Positions 22,970-36,079 are shown, counted from the stretch's first letter. The stretch: 64,000 bases of DNA from Ipomoea triloba (GCF_003576645.1 NC_044919.1:23768712-23832711), one strand, 5' to 3'. Numbers and translations: made by a program. The notes: generated by a model from the letters alone, not told the origin.

Positions 22970-23118
22970 TATTTACACAAGAGTGAAATAAAATTGACAT
23001 TGACTCAAATATAAATGAAAAAGTGAGGTTAAGTGGTTGGTGACTTGGTGTCATAGCGAGCCTATACAAATAATGTATTTTTAGTTTATTAAAAATGTAC
23101 TTTTTGTTATGATTCATA

Positions 23119-23265
23119 TATAATTGTGTGGACTATGACCTACACAATAATTGACGCATTCGGTACTCAAATAATATATATTCAAAAATGATCATTTGTT
23201 ATATTAAAAATGTATCTTATGTTAGTGTCTATCTTATTAGGTAAACTATGGTCCATAAGATAATG
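23119..23265. repeat. Fragments of the GGTCCACA foldback family
   Basis: gtgtggactatgacctacac followed by aataattgacg, and farther right aaactatggtccata with flanking aatgtactttttgttatg-type words. These match the ends and interior of 61604-61856. No full element can be delimited. Confidence 0.45.
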
Positions 23266-23416
23266 ATTGGTTTAATAGTCCGTGTCACATGCATTTTTAT
23301 GAAAATTGTTAAGAGATGTTATATATATTAAATTATAGTTTGAACTTCGAAAAATAAGATCACTTATGAACCTTTAAAGTTCACCAATACAATATTAATT
23401 GGATTTAAATTAAATA

Positions 23417-23673
23417 GAGTTAATACTAGATTTAACTCCTCGACTATTAGAATTTTACCACTTTGTTTATCTTCTTCCAAACTTGCTTAATTTCATCCCA
23501 ACTATGTAATTAATTGTTAACCAAAATGGTCCTAATCAGGACTATTTTGGTTTGGACAAAAGACAATTTTAGGTAAATATTGCATAATTAAGAATGAAAT
23601 TGAACAAGTTTGAAAGTCGAGAAACAAAATAATAAAATTCTAATAGTCGATGCACCAAATTGGGTATTAACTC
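23417..23673. mobile_element. Mutator-like foldback MITE
   Basis: Inverted ends gagttaatac on both sides, arms with cgactattagaatttta. A perfect 9-bp duplication aattaaata flanks it (23408-23416 and 23674-23682). 257 bp, no ORF. Confidence 0.92.
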
Positions 23674-23937
23674 AATTAAATATTTACATCATATAAGTTT
23701 CTTATTAGCAATTAAATATTCGTCAAGTATGAATAATTAAATTAAGTGTTTTTTTTTTCCTAAACCAATATCTCTATGTTAATTGATGCTCCTAGGAATT
23801 GAAAGAAAATAAAGGTAAAAGAAATCAAGTGAGATTGTCTAGAATGCCCATGTCTTCTTTCGGATTTGATGATCATTTCAAAGGGCTCTTTTGTAATTTG
23901 GAAAACAACGTAGGCCATGCATTTGCATTGGACCAGC

Positions 23938-23948
23938 ACATATATATA
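23938..23948 (+). promoter_or_regulatory. Possible TATA box of the PP2C gene
   Basis: A tatatatata run about 30-40 bases upstream of the first plausible leader of the PP2C gene. It is placed by position only, and similar AT runs are common here. 23683-23937 holds nothing else recognisable. Confidence 0.35.
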
Positions 23949-23988
23949 CATTAATAATGCCGCGGCCATAGATGTATTATGAACAAGA

Positions 23989-24105
23989 ATGGAGAGCTTG
24001 GCTGATACTTCCAAATCTTCTTTAAACTACTGCCAACCTAGCCGGAGTTTCATCGGAGCACTGCCGGAAAACGCCTTTTTCCGATGGCTTTCCCCCGGCT
24101 CATGA
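23989..24105 (+). CDS. 38-codon upstream ORF in the probable PP2C leader
   Basis: ATG to TGA encoding MESLADTSKSS..., ending FFRWLSPGS. The region is more GC-rich than its surroundings. It lies upstream of a plausible splice donor (gcag|gtttgc at 24145) that could pair with an acceptor ending at 24871 (ctttgtag|gagtaaagc) just before the PP2C start, so this would be a leader exon and the peptide an upstream ORF. A second short overlapping ORF starts at the ATG in agatgtattatg. Whether it is translated or conserved is unknown. Alternatively it is part of a small separate transcript. Confidence 0.4.
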   Translation: MESLADTSKSSLNYCQPSRSFIGALPENAFFRWLSPGS

Positions 24106-24435
24106 TCTGAAGAACTCACATCACTTTGTTGGCTAAACAAGCAGGTTTGCAGTCTCTGTCCATTTTCTCCCATCAAGTTTTTAAATATGCAATTAGATGC
24201 GAACTAATTTCTTTAATTTATTTTTTCCATAGGAAAATTTGCAAAGTAGACAAAATAATTGCACGCATAAAATCTTTATAACCAAATATTGTATCAAACA
24301 CCCTTCATACAGAGTTTTACTCTTGGATTTGATTTGGTGTGATGGTTTGATGCTGAACCATTATTATGTAGTTGTGTTAATTAGGATCAAACTTATGATG
24401 ATTATTTATTATGAATAATAATAAATAATTGTTGT

Positions 24436-24655
24436 GCTGAGGCCGGTAAAAGTCAAGTCTAGCAACCGGAGCACCCGGTGGCGGGCTCTTGAGGATTGTT
24501 GGGCGGAGGCCAATAAAAGGCTTAAAAAGGTTAAGTCCAGCAACCCAACATCTCGAAAATGTGATGCTAGTCTATAAGGAAATAAAGTTACACCTTTGCT
24601 GCTAATTATAGCTTTTGAGGTAAGTTGTAAGTGTTTGATCTAACAAGTAGTATCG
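24436..24655 (+). repeat. Dispersed repeat 'gggcggaggccagtaaa', copy in the PP2C leader intron
   Basis: Contains gttgggcggaggccaataaaag, gttaagtccagcaaccc and ctcgaaaatgtgatgctagtc in that order. The same words in the same order occur in PP2C intron 2 (25663-25780), and inverted in the HIPP intron (48690-48895). No terminal repeats found; its class is unknown. Confidence 0.65.
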
Positions 24656-24898
24656 GAGCCCGGCCTTGAAATGAGTTTAAGAAGTTAAATTTTTTGTGCA
24701 ATCCATAGTCTATAACATATAGGAAGTTACAGTTCAATAATCTGATTAAATATGAGTTTAAACTCTAAAAGAAACATAATTGGTTGTTTATCTGTTCTTT
24801 TAGATTGTTTGTTTCAGATCAATTCATTGTTAATTACTGAGTTTTGTACATCTAACCTCCCTCCTTTGTAGGAGTAAAGCAAGATTAGAGCAGAGAAA

Positions 24899-26960
24899 AT
24901 GGTTCAGTTCTCTTCTCTTTTCAATGGTTTTGCGAAAACAATTTCGAAAAAGAGTGGGAGGAAGAGCAGAGAAGATGTTGGGAGAGAAGCTGCAAATGCA
25001 CTTGCTAAGGAAGCAAGAAAGAATGAGCTAATCCTCACCACTTCTGGCTGTGTGAATGCCATTTCCTCTCACAATTTCGCTTCCCTGCATTCCAGACAAG
25101 GCAAAAAGGGAGTCAATCAAGATCGCGCCGTTGTGTGGGAGGTATATAACTATATATGTAACATAAATTCCCATCCTATGATGTTCTGTTACTTCTGCTG
25201 TATTGTATCATTGTATGTATTAAGTGAATGTTTTGTGCTTGTACTAATGATAAAACAGGAGTTTGGGGGGCAAGAGGACATGATTTTCTGCGGCGTGTTT
25301 GATGGGCATGGTCCCTGGGGTCATCTTGTAGCTAAGAGAGTCAGGGAATTGGTGCCATCATCTTTGCTGTGTAACTGGCAAAAAACAGTTGCTCATAACA
25401 TGGACAACATAAACATAGGATTAGACGACTCCCAGCTCGACGTGTGGAAACAATCTCACATCAAGGCCTGTTCTGCAGTTGATCAACAACTCAAGCAGCA
25501 AGCTGATTCCTTTTACAGCGGCACAACTGCGCTAACTCTTGTCAAACAGGTAAAGGAATTGGATTGCCTGCCTCTTGGCTTAGCTTTTTGTCAGCCTGAG
25601 ATGCCACTAATCTTACTGTCTTTTATGTTCTGATGATCCACTAATGATATATGTTGTCTGTTGGGCGGAGGCCAGTAAAGGGTCAAGTCCATCAGTTGAT
25701 GGTTAAGGGGATTGTTGGGCAGGGGCCAGTGAAACCCTGCCTCTCGAAAACGTGATGGCAGTCTATATAGCTTTTGGCGTTGTGGTATCACCTTAGTAAA
25801 GGATTTTGTAGTTACACGTAAGTTTCAGGGTGATGTGATGGTAGTTGCGAATGTTGGAGACTCCAGGGCTGTGTTGGCTACAGCTGATGATGATGGTAAA
25901 TTGGTAGCAGTTCAACTAACTGTTGACCTTAAACCCAACTTACCTGGTTAGTACTCATTAACACACTCTTTCTATGTGTGGCCTGATTATTATGTGTGTA
26001 GCAATAATTGGTTGAGTATTTTGTGTGTTTTGTTGGGGGTTGAAGGTGAAAGAGAGCGAATAATGAGGTCGAAAGGCAAGGTGTGGTCGTCGGATGATGA
26101 ACCGGGGGTGTATAGAGTGTGGATGCCAGATCCAAATGGAGGAGTAGCAGTGGAAGGGCCAGGACTTGCAGTGTCAAGAGCCTTTGGGGATCACTATATC
26201 AAGGACTTTGGCCTTATTTCTGAGCCACAATTGACATTCAGAAACATAACCTTCAGAGACCAGTTTGCCATTCTGGCCACGGATGGAGTAAGCACAAAGT
26301 CTTTTCATTTTTGGCACATTTTTTAAGGGGTCGCAAAACATACTAATATCATATTATCAATATGTTTGGTTCACAATTTCAAGTCCTCCTAATATTAGGC
26401 TATTCTTGAGTTTTCAGAATAGCCTAAATTTGCTATTTACTTTTTTACCCCTTAAACCAACCAAACGTTGGAATAAATTTTTTTTTTTTGAATACTACCG
26501 ACTCTATTACAATGCAGTATCTGTTCATAACTATTTTCTCAACCTATTAAGCACAAGAGTCAATATTGTGGAGGTACGAACCACCACCTCCCGTATAAAG
26601 GGAAGGGTTTGATGTCACTGGACTACAAGGTCCTTGGCTGGAATAAAATTTCTAAAGTCTATTTATTCATTCAGTAAACCAAATAATATAATACAATTCA
26701 TGTTTTTGTATGTGAACTAAACTTGTTGTATGTGTTTTTGTCAGGTATGGGATGTGGTCTCGAACCAAGAAGCGGTGGAGATTGTGTGGTCGGCCCCAGA
26801 GAAGGAAGAGTCGGCGAAGAGGCTGGTCGAGCATGCAGTTTGCGCGTGGAAGCGCACCAGAAGGGGAATTGCAATGGACGACATGTCGGCCATTTGCCTA
26901 TTCTTCCACACCTCTTCACAACAAGTTGATTGTGTGAAGAAGAAGAAGAAGATTGCATGA
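24899..26960 (+). CDS. Protein phosphatase 2C, probable plant clade E (five coding exons)
   Basis: Metal-dependent Ser/Thr phosphatase that removes phosphate from proteins using two Mn/Mg ions. Coding exons: 24899-25141, 25259-25549, 25829-25946, 26046-26287 and 26745-26960, all GT...AG and in phase, giving 369 residues. Metal-site motifs: CGVFDGHGPWG (Asp about 96), NVGDSRAVLAT (Asp about 189), ILATDGVWDV (Asp about 297) and MDDMSAICLFF (Asp about 343-344); also GLAVSRAFGDHYIKDFGLIS. The N-terminus MVQFSSLFNGFAK with ANALAKEARKNEL and KGVNQDRAVVWEE is typical of the clade that includes Arabidopsis PP2Cs such as At1g03590; that placement is from memory. The C-terminus has a lysine run. Intron 2 (25550-25828) carries a dispersed repeat, and intron 4 (26288-26744) a SINE. 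Appears intact; substrate unknown. Confidence 0.93.
25660..25785 (+). repeat. Dispersed repeat 'gggcggaggccagtaaa', copy in PP2C intron 2
   Basis: Words gttgggcggaggccagtaaag, gtcaagtccatcag and ctcgaaaacgtgatggcagtc match 24436-24655. It lies wholly inside the intron. Confidence 0.65.
26481..26638 (-). mobile_element. tRNA-derived SINE, copy 2, in PP2C intron 4
   Basis: On the minus strand: ccaaggaccttgtagtccagtgacatc (box A region), ggtggttcgtacctcc (box B-like GGTTCGNNNC), then the family body gttatgaacagatactgcattg and an A-run at 26471-26489. Flanks tggaataaattt (26469-26480) and tggaataaaattt (from 26639) are the target duplication. Shorter than copy 1 because it lacks the internal duplication. 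Confidence 0.85.
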
Positions 26961-28214
26961 TATGATGCAGAAGCAGCCAATCGATCACCACTACTTTCAA
27001 CTCCATCTGTAAATACTAATCTGAATGAATCATGGTGCAAACAACACTAAACTTAATTCCCAAAACCAAAATTATCTGCAGTTTCCATTCCCCTATACTG
27101 TATTATTCATTCCAAGTCTACCATCTTTCTCTCTTTTATGTATAAAGTATAATGTCCATTTTATGGTCAGGACCAAAAGTGGCAGATATTCTTAGGGGGG
27201 CGGGGGGGATTTGTGTGGTGTGGTGTGGATGATAGATAAATGTCAAATGTCGGTCAACTTCTTTTGGCAAAAATAAGCTTTTGTCCCCCACAGCTTTTCT
27301 CTTATTGCAACTGCATACCAACAGATCACATCTTCTTTCACCTCGTCCACCACCCAAAAAGAGAAAACTTTATTAAAGCCCGTATGGACAACTCTATTGG
27401 TTACAGAGGTAAAATTTAAGAAGAAAGACCAGAAATCGAGTCTCACCAACAATAGTGTGAGAACCTCTCAAAGTGAAAGTGACTCTTGTGCCCAGTAACA
27501 AAGGTGTAGCTTTTGTGTTCAATTCAGTTATCCTGATTTACATTCTCACATATGTTTTGTAAGGCTGAGCTTGGAGACTTTGTGATTGAGGATTCAACGT
27601 TTTTTAGAAAAAAAAAAAACTTTATTAGAAAAAGGTACCAAATCAAAAAGAATAAACCATGACGCAATAAATTTGTATGCCTTATGCTTTATCTTGTACT
27701 ATGATTCTGTAATCTCCAATCACATATACTTAATTATTTTTTTGTCTCATTTTATATGTCATATTTGTTATTTATTGGTCAAATTAACTCTTCTATCTTT
27801 ACTTATTTTCGTTACTATTTTTTATAATTATTTTATTTGTATTTAATATTACTTTTAATGTAGCTTCTAAATGTATAAAATTTATATAGTAATTCTAAAC
27901 TTAATATTATAAAAAAAAAATTGTAAATAACTTTAGTCAAACTTCTTTAATCGAATCAAGCACATAAAATAAAACATGATAATTGACTGGGATAGATTGA
28001 GATATTTTCATTTATCACTGACTCATCATATGTCAAGTTAAAAATTGTAGTCACATTTATTAATAATATATTTTCTAATTAGCAAATTGATTATAATTAC
28101 TTGTCATAGGTTAAATTTAATACAAATTAATTAACTTCCTTAGATATAAAAGAAAAAGAACAAGAACAACTAGAAACTATATAAAATGAGACCATATAAC
28201 TTTTAATGGCAAAA
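26961..28214. other. PP2C 3' region and intergenic DNA
   Basis: Begins with the likely 3' untranslated region of PP2C. 27720-27980 resembles a decayed Stowaway element: ttttgtctcattttatatgtc at one side and cttctttaatcgaatc...aaataaaac at the other, like 46564-46821. No other gene seen. Confidence 0.5.
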
Positions 28215-28655
28215 ACTTGTGTGAGACCGTCTCATCGTGAGTCGGGTCAGGTCAAAGTACAAATGTAATACTTATATGCACAAATGTCATACTTATATGC
28301 TCAAATGTAATACTAATTAGGAATAGAATTTTTGTTACTTATAAAGTTATAAGGTTAAATGTAATACTTTTAAGGGAAATTAAATACTTTTACATTTCAA
28401 TTTAAAAGTATTACATTTTTCCTCAAAAGCATTATATTTTTCCTTATAAGTAAGGGGCACTTGTCAACATTACTTATTATGAAAAATATATTACTTTTTC
28501 TCTTATAAGTAACAAAAATTTTATTCTTAATTAGTATTATATTTGAGCATATAAGTATGACATTTGCATATATAAGTATGGCATTTGCATGTTTATTCGA
28601 CACCCGACCTGATCCATCTCATGAATAAGGATCCGTGAGACCGTCTCACACAAGT
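28215..28655. repeat. Inverted-repeat element with acttgtgtgagacc ends
   Basis: The left end acttgtgtgagaccgtctca is matched inverted by the right end tgagaccgtctcacacaagt. Further in, gagtcgggtcagg/acccgacctgatcc and repeated catacttatatg/aagtattacatt words also pair, so most of the element folds back. About 440 bp. No target duplication seen, so the borders may be off by a few bases. Confidence 0.75.
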
Positions 28656-29001
28656 GTGACCCAACTTCAATAGATCAGAGTTCGCGGTTAAGAGCAAAAG
28701 AATGCCCTATGGTGGTTCAGAGAAAAATTGGTTACACAATAAATATGAATTAGTTTGCATTGCCAATTATATTTTCCGCAACAAATCTCTGGTTATTTCG
28801 AAATGAAATGATGATGCTCTTGAATTGACTCCTGCATTATTATCTTTGGTAATTGTGACTTTTGAATCGCTCTCCACCAATAAAATTTTAATTTGAATAT
28901 ATTTAACAAAATTATTTATAATATTCTAAAAGTGTATATGTCTATATTTATAAATTATGTTAAAATAAACAAATTATACTACATAAAATTTCAATTTTAT
29001 G

Positions 29002-29047
<46 letters not shown>

Positions 29048-29453
29048 ACACACACACACAATCATTCATAAACTAAAGTCTTAATTTATGGACAATGCCA
29101 ACATGATATATTGATATGTGATATTCTTTTGGTATTGTGGAGCCATCTTTGTCAATATCTTATAATATATAAATTAATTATTGTGTGGTTATTATAAATT
29201 TAATTTTATTTGAGAATTACAGGTCTTTTATTCTCTTGTTTTATTTTTAATATTTTAGGTATAAAAGAAATGGTCCATCTTGCATTGTATTTTAAATTAA
29301 TTGTTGCTTACTTGCATTATATTTTTGAGTTGGAGTTTAAAAATAAAGATTTAGATTGATTAATTGATTTTTATGTTTATATTTAGTAATAAAATATGCT
29401 AATTTGTTAAAATTGATAGTTTATAATATTAATTTTATATGATAAAACTTTTA
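28656..29453. other. Gene-free AT-rich stretch with a (TA)n(CA)n microsatellite
   Basis: A TA run at about 29005-29044 followed by a CA run to about 29060. The rest is AT-rich with no recognisable gene. Confidence 0.6.
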
Positions 29454-30304
29454 CAGGGGTTTGGTTGGAGGGAACTTAAATTTCATTCACATTTAATTCC
29501 CACATAATTCCGAAGGCAACTAAATTCCTTCGTTTGGGGGAATTGCAATTCCCTCATTTTCATGGAATTAGAATCCCATGCCCCTCCTTAGGATTTTAAT
29601 TCCGTGAATTTTAGGAATAAAAAAAGATACTCATGAGACAAAATTAGCTCTCTCTTTTTTAACCTAAAATTGATGTCTAACATTCTCTTTTAGCTAATAC
29701 CGTGTATTATCTTCGACAACTATCTACAAGAAAGCCGAGCAAGCAATAATCATTCTAGATCAACCTTATTCAAGTATGTTTTTTCAAAACTCTTAAATAT
29801 TTAAATTTGATATGTGTATATAGCGTATTTGTCTAAATTTTGAAAAGCAAAATTTTCTGTTTGTGCGTAGATCTGTTCAAAATATATATGCAGAATTGTT
29901 CAAAATAGTGATCGAATGGCGTGAGTTGTGTAAATCTTTATATGCAAAAATTTTGAAAGCAAATTTTGAGTTGCCTAAACTTTGAAAAACACATCATGTA
30001 CATCTTGGTTCCAGGATTAATTTTGATTATGTTGACGTTATTAAGGGTGTGTTTGGTTCGCATATGGGAATCGGAATTGGTATGGGTATCAAATACTTGG
30101 TAAGGGTAATGGGTTTTGGTGAAAGTATTTTGCATGTTTGGTAGTAGGGTGGAATGGGAATGATTATTAATAGTTGGGGAAGAAATGAGGAAGGGAAATG
30201 AAACCCTTATTTCAGTAGGGTATGGGTTTTCCCATTAATGGGGTATTCCAAACCCATAGTAGTATTCTAAAAACCTATCAACCAAACAATAACAATCACT
30301 TTGA

Positions 30305-30820
30305 TGTAAGCAAATAAATCACGTAATAACATAAACATGTGAATACGTGATAAACAGATCTTTAAAATACTAACCTCCAGCCATAGCTTCCAATTGAAGA
30401 AGGTTGTGTAATCACACGGGATTGCTGCAGCAGAGTAACATTACTGTTTCTCTCACTTTCTCAACCCTCTCTTGATGGTGTATGAGGAATGAATTGTTAA
30501 GCAGTGAGAGGACCAAAGAGCTCTATTTATACTATCCATATGCCATCAATATGGTAATGTATCCCTTCCCTAATTACTCTTACAATCACCATTAGTTATT
30601 TACCTTAATTAACTAATGATTATATGGAAGTAATGCACCAAAATAACAATTACCTTTATTATTATAATCCCTTCCCTAATTACTCTTACAATCACCATTA
30701 GTTATTTACCTTAATAATTAACTAATGATTATATGGAAGTAATGCACCAAAATAACAATTACCTTTATTATTATAATTTACTACCTATATTATAATAATG
30801 TAATAGTGGTAAGTGTTACA
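30305..30820 (-). repeat. 3' LTR of the LARD-like element
   Basis: 516 bp, TGTAAGC...GTGTTACA. It matches the right LTR closely but has an extra tandem copy of about 110 bp (cccttccctaattactctta ... attattataat), which explains the length difference. Confidence 0.9.
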
Positions 30821-30831
30821 TTCTCCCACTT
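30821..30831 (-). promoter_or_regulatory. Polypurine tract of the LARD-like element
   Basis: On the minus strand AAGTGGGAGAA directly abuts the LTR start TGTAACAC, the usual place for plus-strand priming. Confidence 0.85.
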
Positions 30832-31361
30832 GGTGCAAAACTCTATAACCATAAAAACCAGAAAACACCAACCATAGTGATATGTCCTCCTTAAAACGAG
30901 TAGCATCCATTATGATTAAATGCAAACTGATTTTGGGCACTTAATTTTGGGAAACTTAATGAAACAAACCCTACATTTATTTCAGGTCCAACTGAAGTAC
31001 ATCATCTCAATAAAATAAAGGTGTACAAACTTAAATGAGATAAATGTCTGAAAGCAAAAGAATTTCATTAAAACTGAATACTGAATGTATATATACAAAT
31101 TACAAAGTGGGCGAAAGTCCAATTTCTTTAACTGTGTCTTAAGTAGAGATCTCTTGATGTTAGCATAATGCTAACTATGTTCCTTGACTAGTTTTATAAC
31201 TTAACTTAAGCACTACCTCTAATGCTAAGAGCTTGGAGTTGACACGTCTGTCACTCCCACTTATCAAAATAGCCAAAAGATAGTTTAGTCATAGAAGCAT
31301 TCCAACAACTTAGACAATAAACTAAAATTCTAAGTCTATAAATGTGGAATTTTAAATATAC

Positions 31362-31830
31362 ACCATAACTTCCCAAATAACTTCAAGGTCCATTATGAGC
31401 TACACCATAACTTCCCAAATAACTTCAAGGTCCATTATGAGCTGAACATTATGAGTCTTACTTTTATCAAGGTCCATTATGAGCTGAACATTATGAGTCT
31501 TACTTTTATGTCTTGCAAAATTGTCTTGAGCCTTACAAATCAAAATGGCCCAGGATCAATTTTGAAGAAACTAAAGACTCTATTAAATTGCTAAAGACTT
31601 TATTTAATAATAGTGTATCACAAGTTAAGTGTTTTTGTTCTAATAAACTCCTTAGTGTATCACAAGTTAAGTGTTTTTGTTCTAATAAACTCCTTAATGT
31701 ATCACAAGTTAAGTGTTTTTGTTCTAATAAACTCCTTAATATTGTTACAACATTTTCATAAATATGTTGTACAACCCTTAATATTGTTACAACATTTTCA
31801 TAAATATGTTGTACAACCAAATGTTCAATA
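31362..31830. repeat. Three small tandem arrays inside the LARD-like element
   Basis: caaggtccattatgagct units at 31362-31505 (overlapping repeats of about 40-50 bp), then a 42-bp unit starting tagtgtatcacaagttaag three times (31613-31738), then a ~42-bp unit starting atattgttacaacattttc twice (31740-31820). Copies are nearly identical, so they are recent. There are no spacers. Confidence 0.9.
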
Positions 31831-34800
31831 ATTTGAACTTATGAGTTTATATGAACAAATACAAGATTAATAGTTGTGGAATCTCTTAATGGAGCATCTT
31901 AATGATCTTTTTCTAAATGATCACTCCCACTGATTAAAATATTCTTCAGCAGAATTAATGATATACGTACTCACAATTGATTTGACCAACTAAATAATGA
32001 AGATATAATTCCCCACCATTAGTTGGGCATACTAAATAATCAATATTTGATTCCAATCCAACTAAAAAATAACTAATGAGGACATAACTCCCACCATAGT
32101 TGGACATACTAAAATAATAAAATACACTTTTCAAAACCAAGTTGGAATTTGGCTCGAAGAGGTACATTTTATTCTTGGAAACCAAATGAGGTATATCGAA
32201 TATATCACGTAACTTACTACAGTTAGTCCAAATAACCGAGCAAGATTCGCGAAATAATTAATAAAAGTGGTTAAATTTTGGGAAGTAACTAAATACATGT
32301 TTTGCCAATGCAAACCATGAAAACTTAGAATTATAATTGTACTAAATTTATAAATTCTAAGAAATTGTGATAAAATTATTATCTAATGGGTGAGGGATTT
32401 ATTGACATAAAACTTGCCTGTAGGCTAAAGTTTTAATTCTATTAAATCCAATTAAAATCCTCATGATAATATTTCATCTCAATTATTAAATTGACAGAAG
32501 AATTTAGAGACATAAAACTTGCCTGTGGGCTAAAGTTTTACTCAATTAGATCCAACTGAAATTTTATAATGAAACAACTATCAAATAAGTTAAAGAATCA
32601 AGTGATATAGGACTTGCCTGTAGGCTAAAGTTTTAATTCTATTAGATTCATTATAACTATTATGATAAAACTTAAGAAATCATGTTTCTTTTCTTAATTC
32701 CTGTGGGTAAATTAAGAAATATGATCTAAAGTTTGCATCATAAAATTAAACTTTATGATAGAGATGAAAAATTCTTTACAAATAACCATAAAATAAATAA
32801 ATTTATTTTCTATATCATTACTGATAAAACTACTTAACTACATTCCGATACATAATTGCATGTGGGCTAAATTATGATCATAGTCCAGTATTTAATCCTA
32901 ATTAATCATACAAATATAACCAAATTGCTTGTGGGCTAAATTCCATCATATTAAATACAATTAATCACAAATGATTTGTCTAAAATTTTATGTGATCAAA
33001 ATAAACCGCTCAATATATAATTTTAACTGATTTAAGATGCTGTGGCTACTCCCCAACCAAATTAAAATTATAAGATCACTAGACAATTATCAATTCATTG
33101 CCTTAACCTTTATGTGATTCAAACTTAAGAGAAATCAGTAAATTAAAGATGCTATGGCTATTCTTTAATGAACTGATTTCAAATCACATTGGCAATGAAT
33201 AAAAAATATATTTTAACAAACAGATTATACCAGATTGTGATGAGAAAATCTAAATATATGATATTTAAGGGGACTAGTGGCACAAGATGTTCTTAAGTCA
33301 TGGCCATAAAACTAGTATGCCTCCTCAATTCATATGTACTCAATGTATAATTGTTTGGGGGTATAAACCTAAAAAAAAATTGTAGGGTATACACCAAAAT
33401 TGCAAGGTTCACCTATGATTAAAGCTTAAATGGGTGAACTAAAACAATGGGCCAAATGTGCTTAAATTCAGGCACTACCGTAACTAAAGTTTATGCATAA
33501 GTCCAACTTAATTAGGAACTAATATAATTCCATCCTAAATTTATGCATTGCTAAAGGTATAAAAAAAATATTTTGCATGACAAAATATTATGCGTTGGAC
33601 AAATTAATATGCATAAAATTAGGCATTTAACTCATACATTTTAAACAAATCGCATAACTTAAGACAATTTTTAATATGAGCTTTCAAAGCATAAACTTAA
33701 TATTCAAACTCTAATGAGTCCAAACCAAAGAGACCCATTTTTTTTTGAATAGTAAAGTAATAAATATATACTTTGAAATTTCAAACTTTAAGCTCATTAA
33801 AATGTTTTAATACATAAAGATCAAATTTATGAGAAATAGACCGAATTTACAAATTCCAACAATATCTAACCAAAAGTATATATTGTCATTTGTAAATCAA
33901 ACTCTCACAAATCCTAATTGCATAATTAATCCTAATAATATGCACTTAATGTGATCAAATTCATGAAACAATCTAAAGAGTATGAATTAACTATAAAGTA
34001 CGAATTTACACTAAATATTCTTTATTCATACTTAATCAATTATGGACATAACGAACTAAAATCATAATTCAAAGAACTTAAAGAAATTATGGAATTAGTG
34101 GCAATAACCAGTTGCCTTAGCAAATATGTTTTCCAAAATTATTAAATTAATTCTTCATAACCCAATTAATATTATTATCATTAAATAGGAGATTAAATAT
34201 GGAAAACAAATAGTTAAAACCACTAATTGTAGAAACGTTCTTGGATATAATTTTGAAACTTAATAAAATTTAAAGTCTGAAAAATGCCTGGAATATTGTC
34301 ACATAAACTTAATTGGAAACAATTTAGAATTTATAACTGAATACCATATCAACATTAATGGTTTCATTAATTAAAATATTTGATGGTAATAATCAACATT
34401 ATAACCACCATTAATATTTAACAATGACAACCAAATTATGGTAAAACACCTTTTTTAATGTTTCCATATTTGTAAAGATAACATATGTGACTAGTCCAAA
34501 TCAGCGGTTAACTTAAGGCTTGGTGAGGATTTTTAAGGCTCATAATAGAGAAAGAGTAACTGAAGTACATAATATTACCAAAACTGAATGGTGAAAACGG
34601 AATGGGTACGATTTTTCCACCCTTAATGACAAGCCTACCAAACTATACGCCGATACATAATCCCTGTGGGCAAATTATGATCATAGTTTAGTATTTCATC
34701 CTAATTAACCATACAAATATAACAAAATTGCATGTGAGCTAAATTTTGCCATATAACGCAGAGTTAACTACAAGGTTCTTACCTAAACTTTATGTGATTA

Positions 34801-36079
34801 ATAATACTTAATATGTAATTTCAGTAAATTAAAGATATTGTGGCTACTCTTTAATTAACCAAAATTAAATATAATCACAATGGCAAGGGTATTTAAAACC
34901 TAATCAAACAAATTAAACCAAAACATGATAGACAATCCTTAGGTATACTCCCAGGAAAGTTGGTTGGTGCTGAGGCGCCATTAAAAACCAACTCCTTAGA
35001 CAGAGTAGCGTCACAAGGGGACTAGTAGCAATATGGCGGTTTTAGCCAGCAAGGCGTTTTAAGCCAAGGCCAGGGAACTAGTATTCCTCCCCAAGAAACT
35101 TCCCTAAATCATGTGTTCTCATATTTGAAGTAAAATCGTTTGGTTGATCTAAGAATGTAGATTCACCTAAGGATAAGGCTTTAAATAGGGTAAAACTATG
35201 AAAAGTTTTATGTACTCTAGGTGCTTTGAAATCCTTTTGAAAAGGATGAACGGAGTATTAACTGAAAAAGTAAGAATATGCATAATATATTCTTAAAAGG
35301 CACTAAATTCACCTAAAAGGTACTAAAAACATGCATAATAAGCATATAATTCAGTCCTAAAAGGCTCAAAATTCAATCTTGATGAACATGCTTTTCTAAA
35401 GGCATAATTATAACAATGAAATAATTATTGCAATAAAACATATATATAAGGCATGCTGAGATTATGCATATCAATTACTCATACTCCATAAATAAATTGT
35501 AACACTTAATACAATTTAACCGAAAAAAAATTCAATATTAAAATTTAAATTCAAACAAATTTAAAAAAAAAACTTAATAATTTGTTCAAAATTGAATAAT
35601 AATTTTAATATGGAGTTCAACTAAACATTCAAATTGCAACACTTAATGCAATTTAAACTAAAATTCAATATTAAAAATTCAAACAAATTTATAACTTAAT
35701 AATTTAATTATGAATTTAATGCCAAAATTGAGAGAAAACTAAATGGCATTAATATTCCAAAAACAAACAATTATCATGCATTTACCACTTGTCAAAATTA
35801 ATATACAATATTAAATATGGTAATATTAATATGGCAATATTTAAACCAAACAATTACCAATTACCAAAATTAATATGTATAATATTACTATATATTTACC
35901 ATTTGCCAAAAAAAAAAAATAATATACAAATTAATTAAGGTAATATAAATATGGCAATACTAAACTAAATAATCACCATACCAAAATTACTATGTAATTA
36001 TTAATTAATATGTAATTATTAAATATGGTAAATAAAATATGTGATAAAATAAAGATAATTGCATTTGGAGATAATTCAG

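Noticed and set aside
24899..25633. A 244-codon single-exon protein at the PP2C start
   Set aside because: It reads through two introns with clear GT...AG borders; the spliced model restores the PP2C motifs.
31613..31738. Three regularly spaced 42-bp repeats that could suggest a CRISPR-like array
   Set aside because: Units are contiguous without unique spacers, the DNA is plant nuclear, and the array is inside a retrotransposon: an ordinary tandem repeat.
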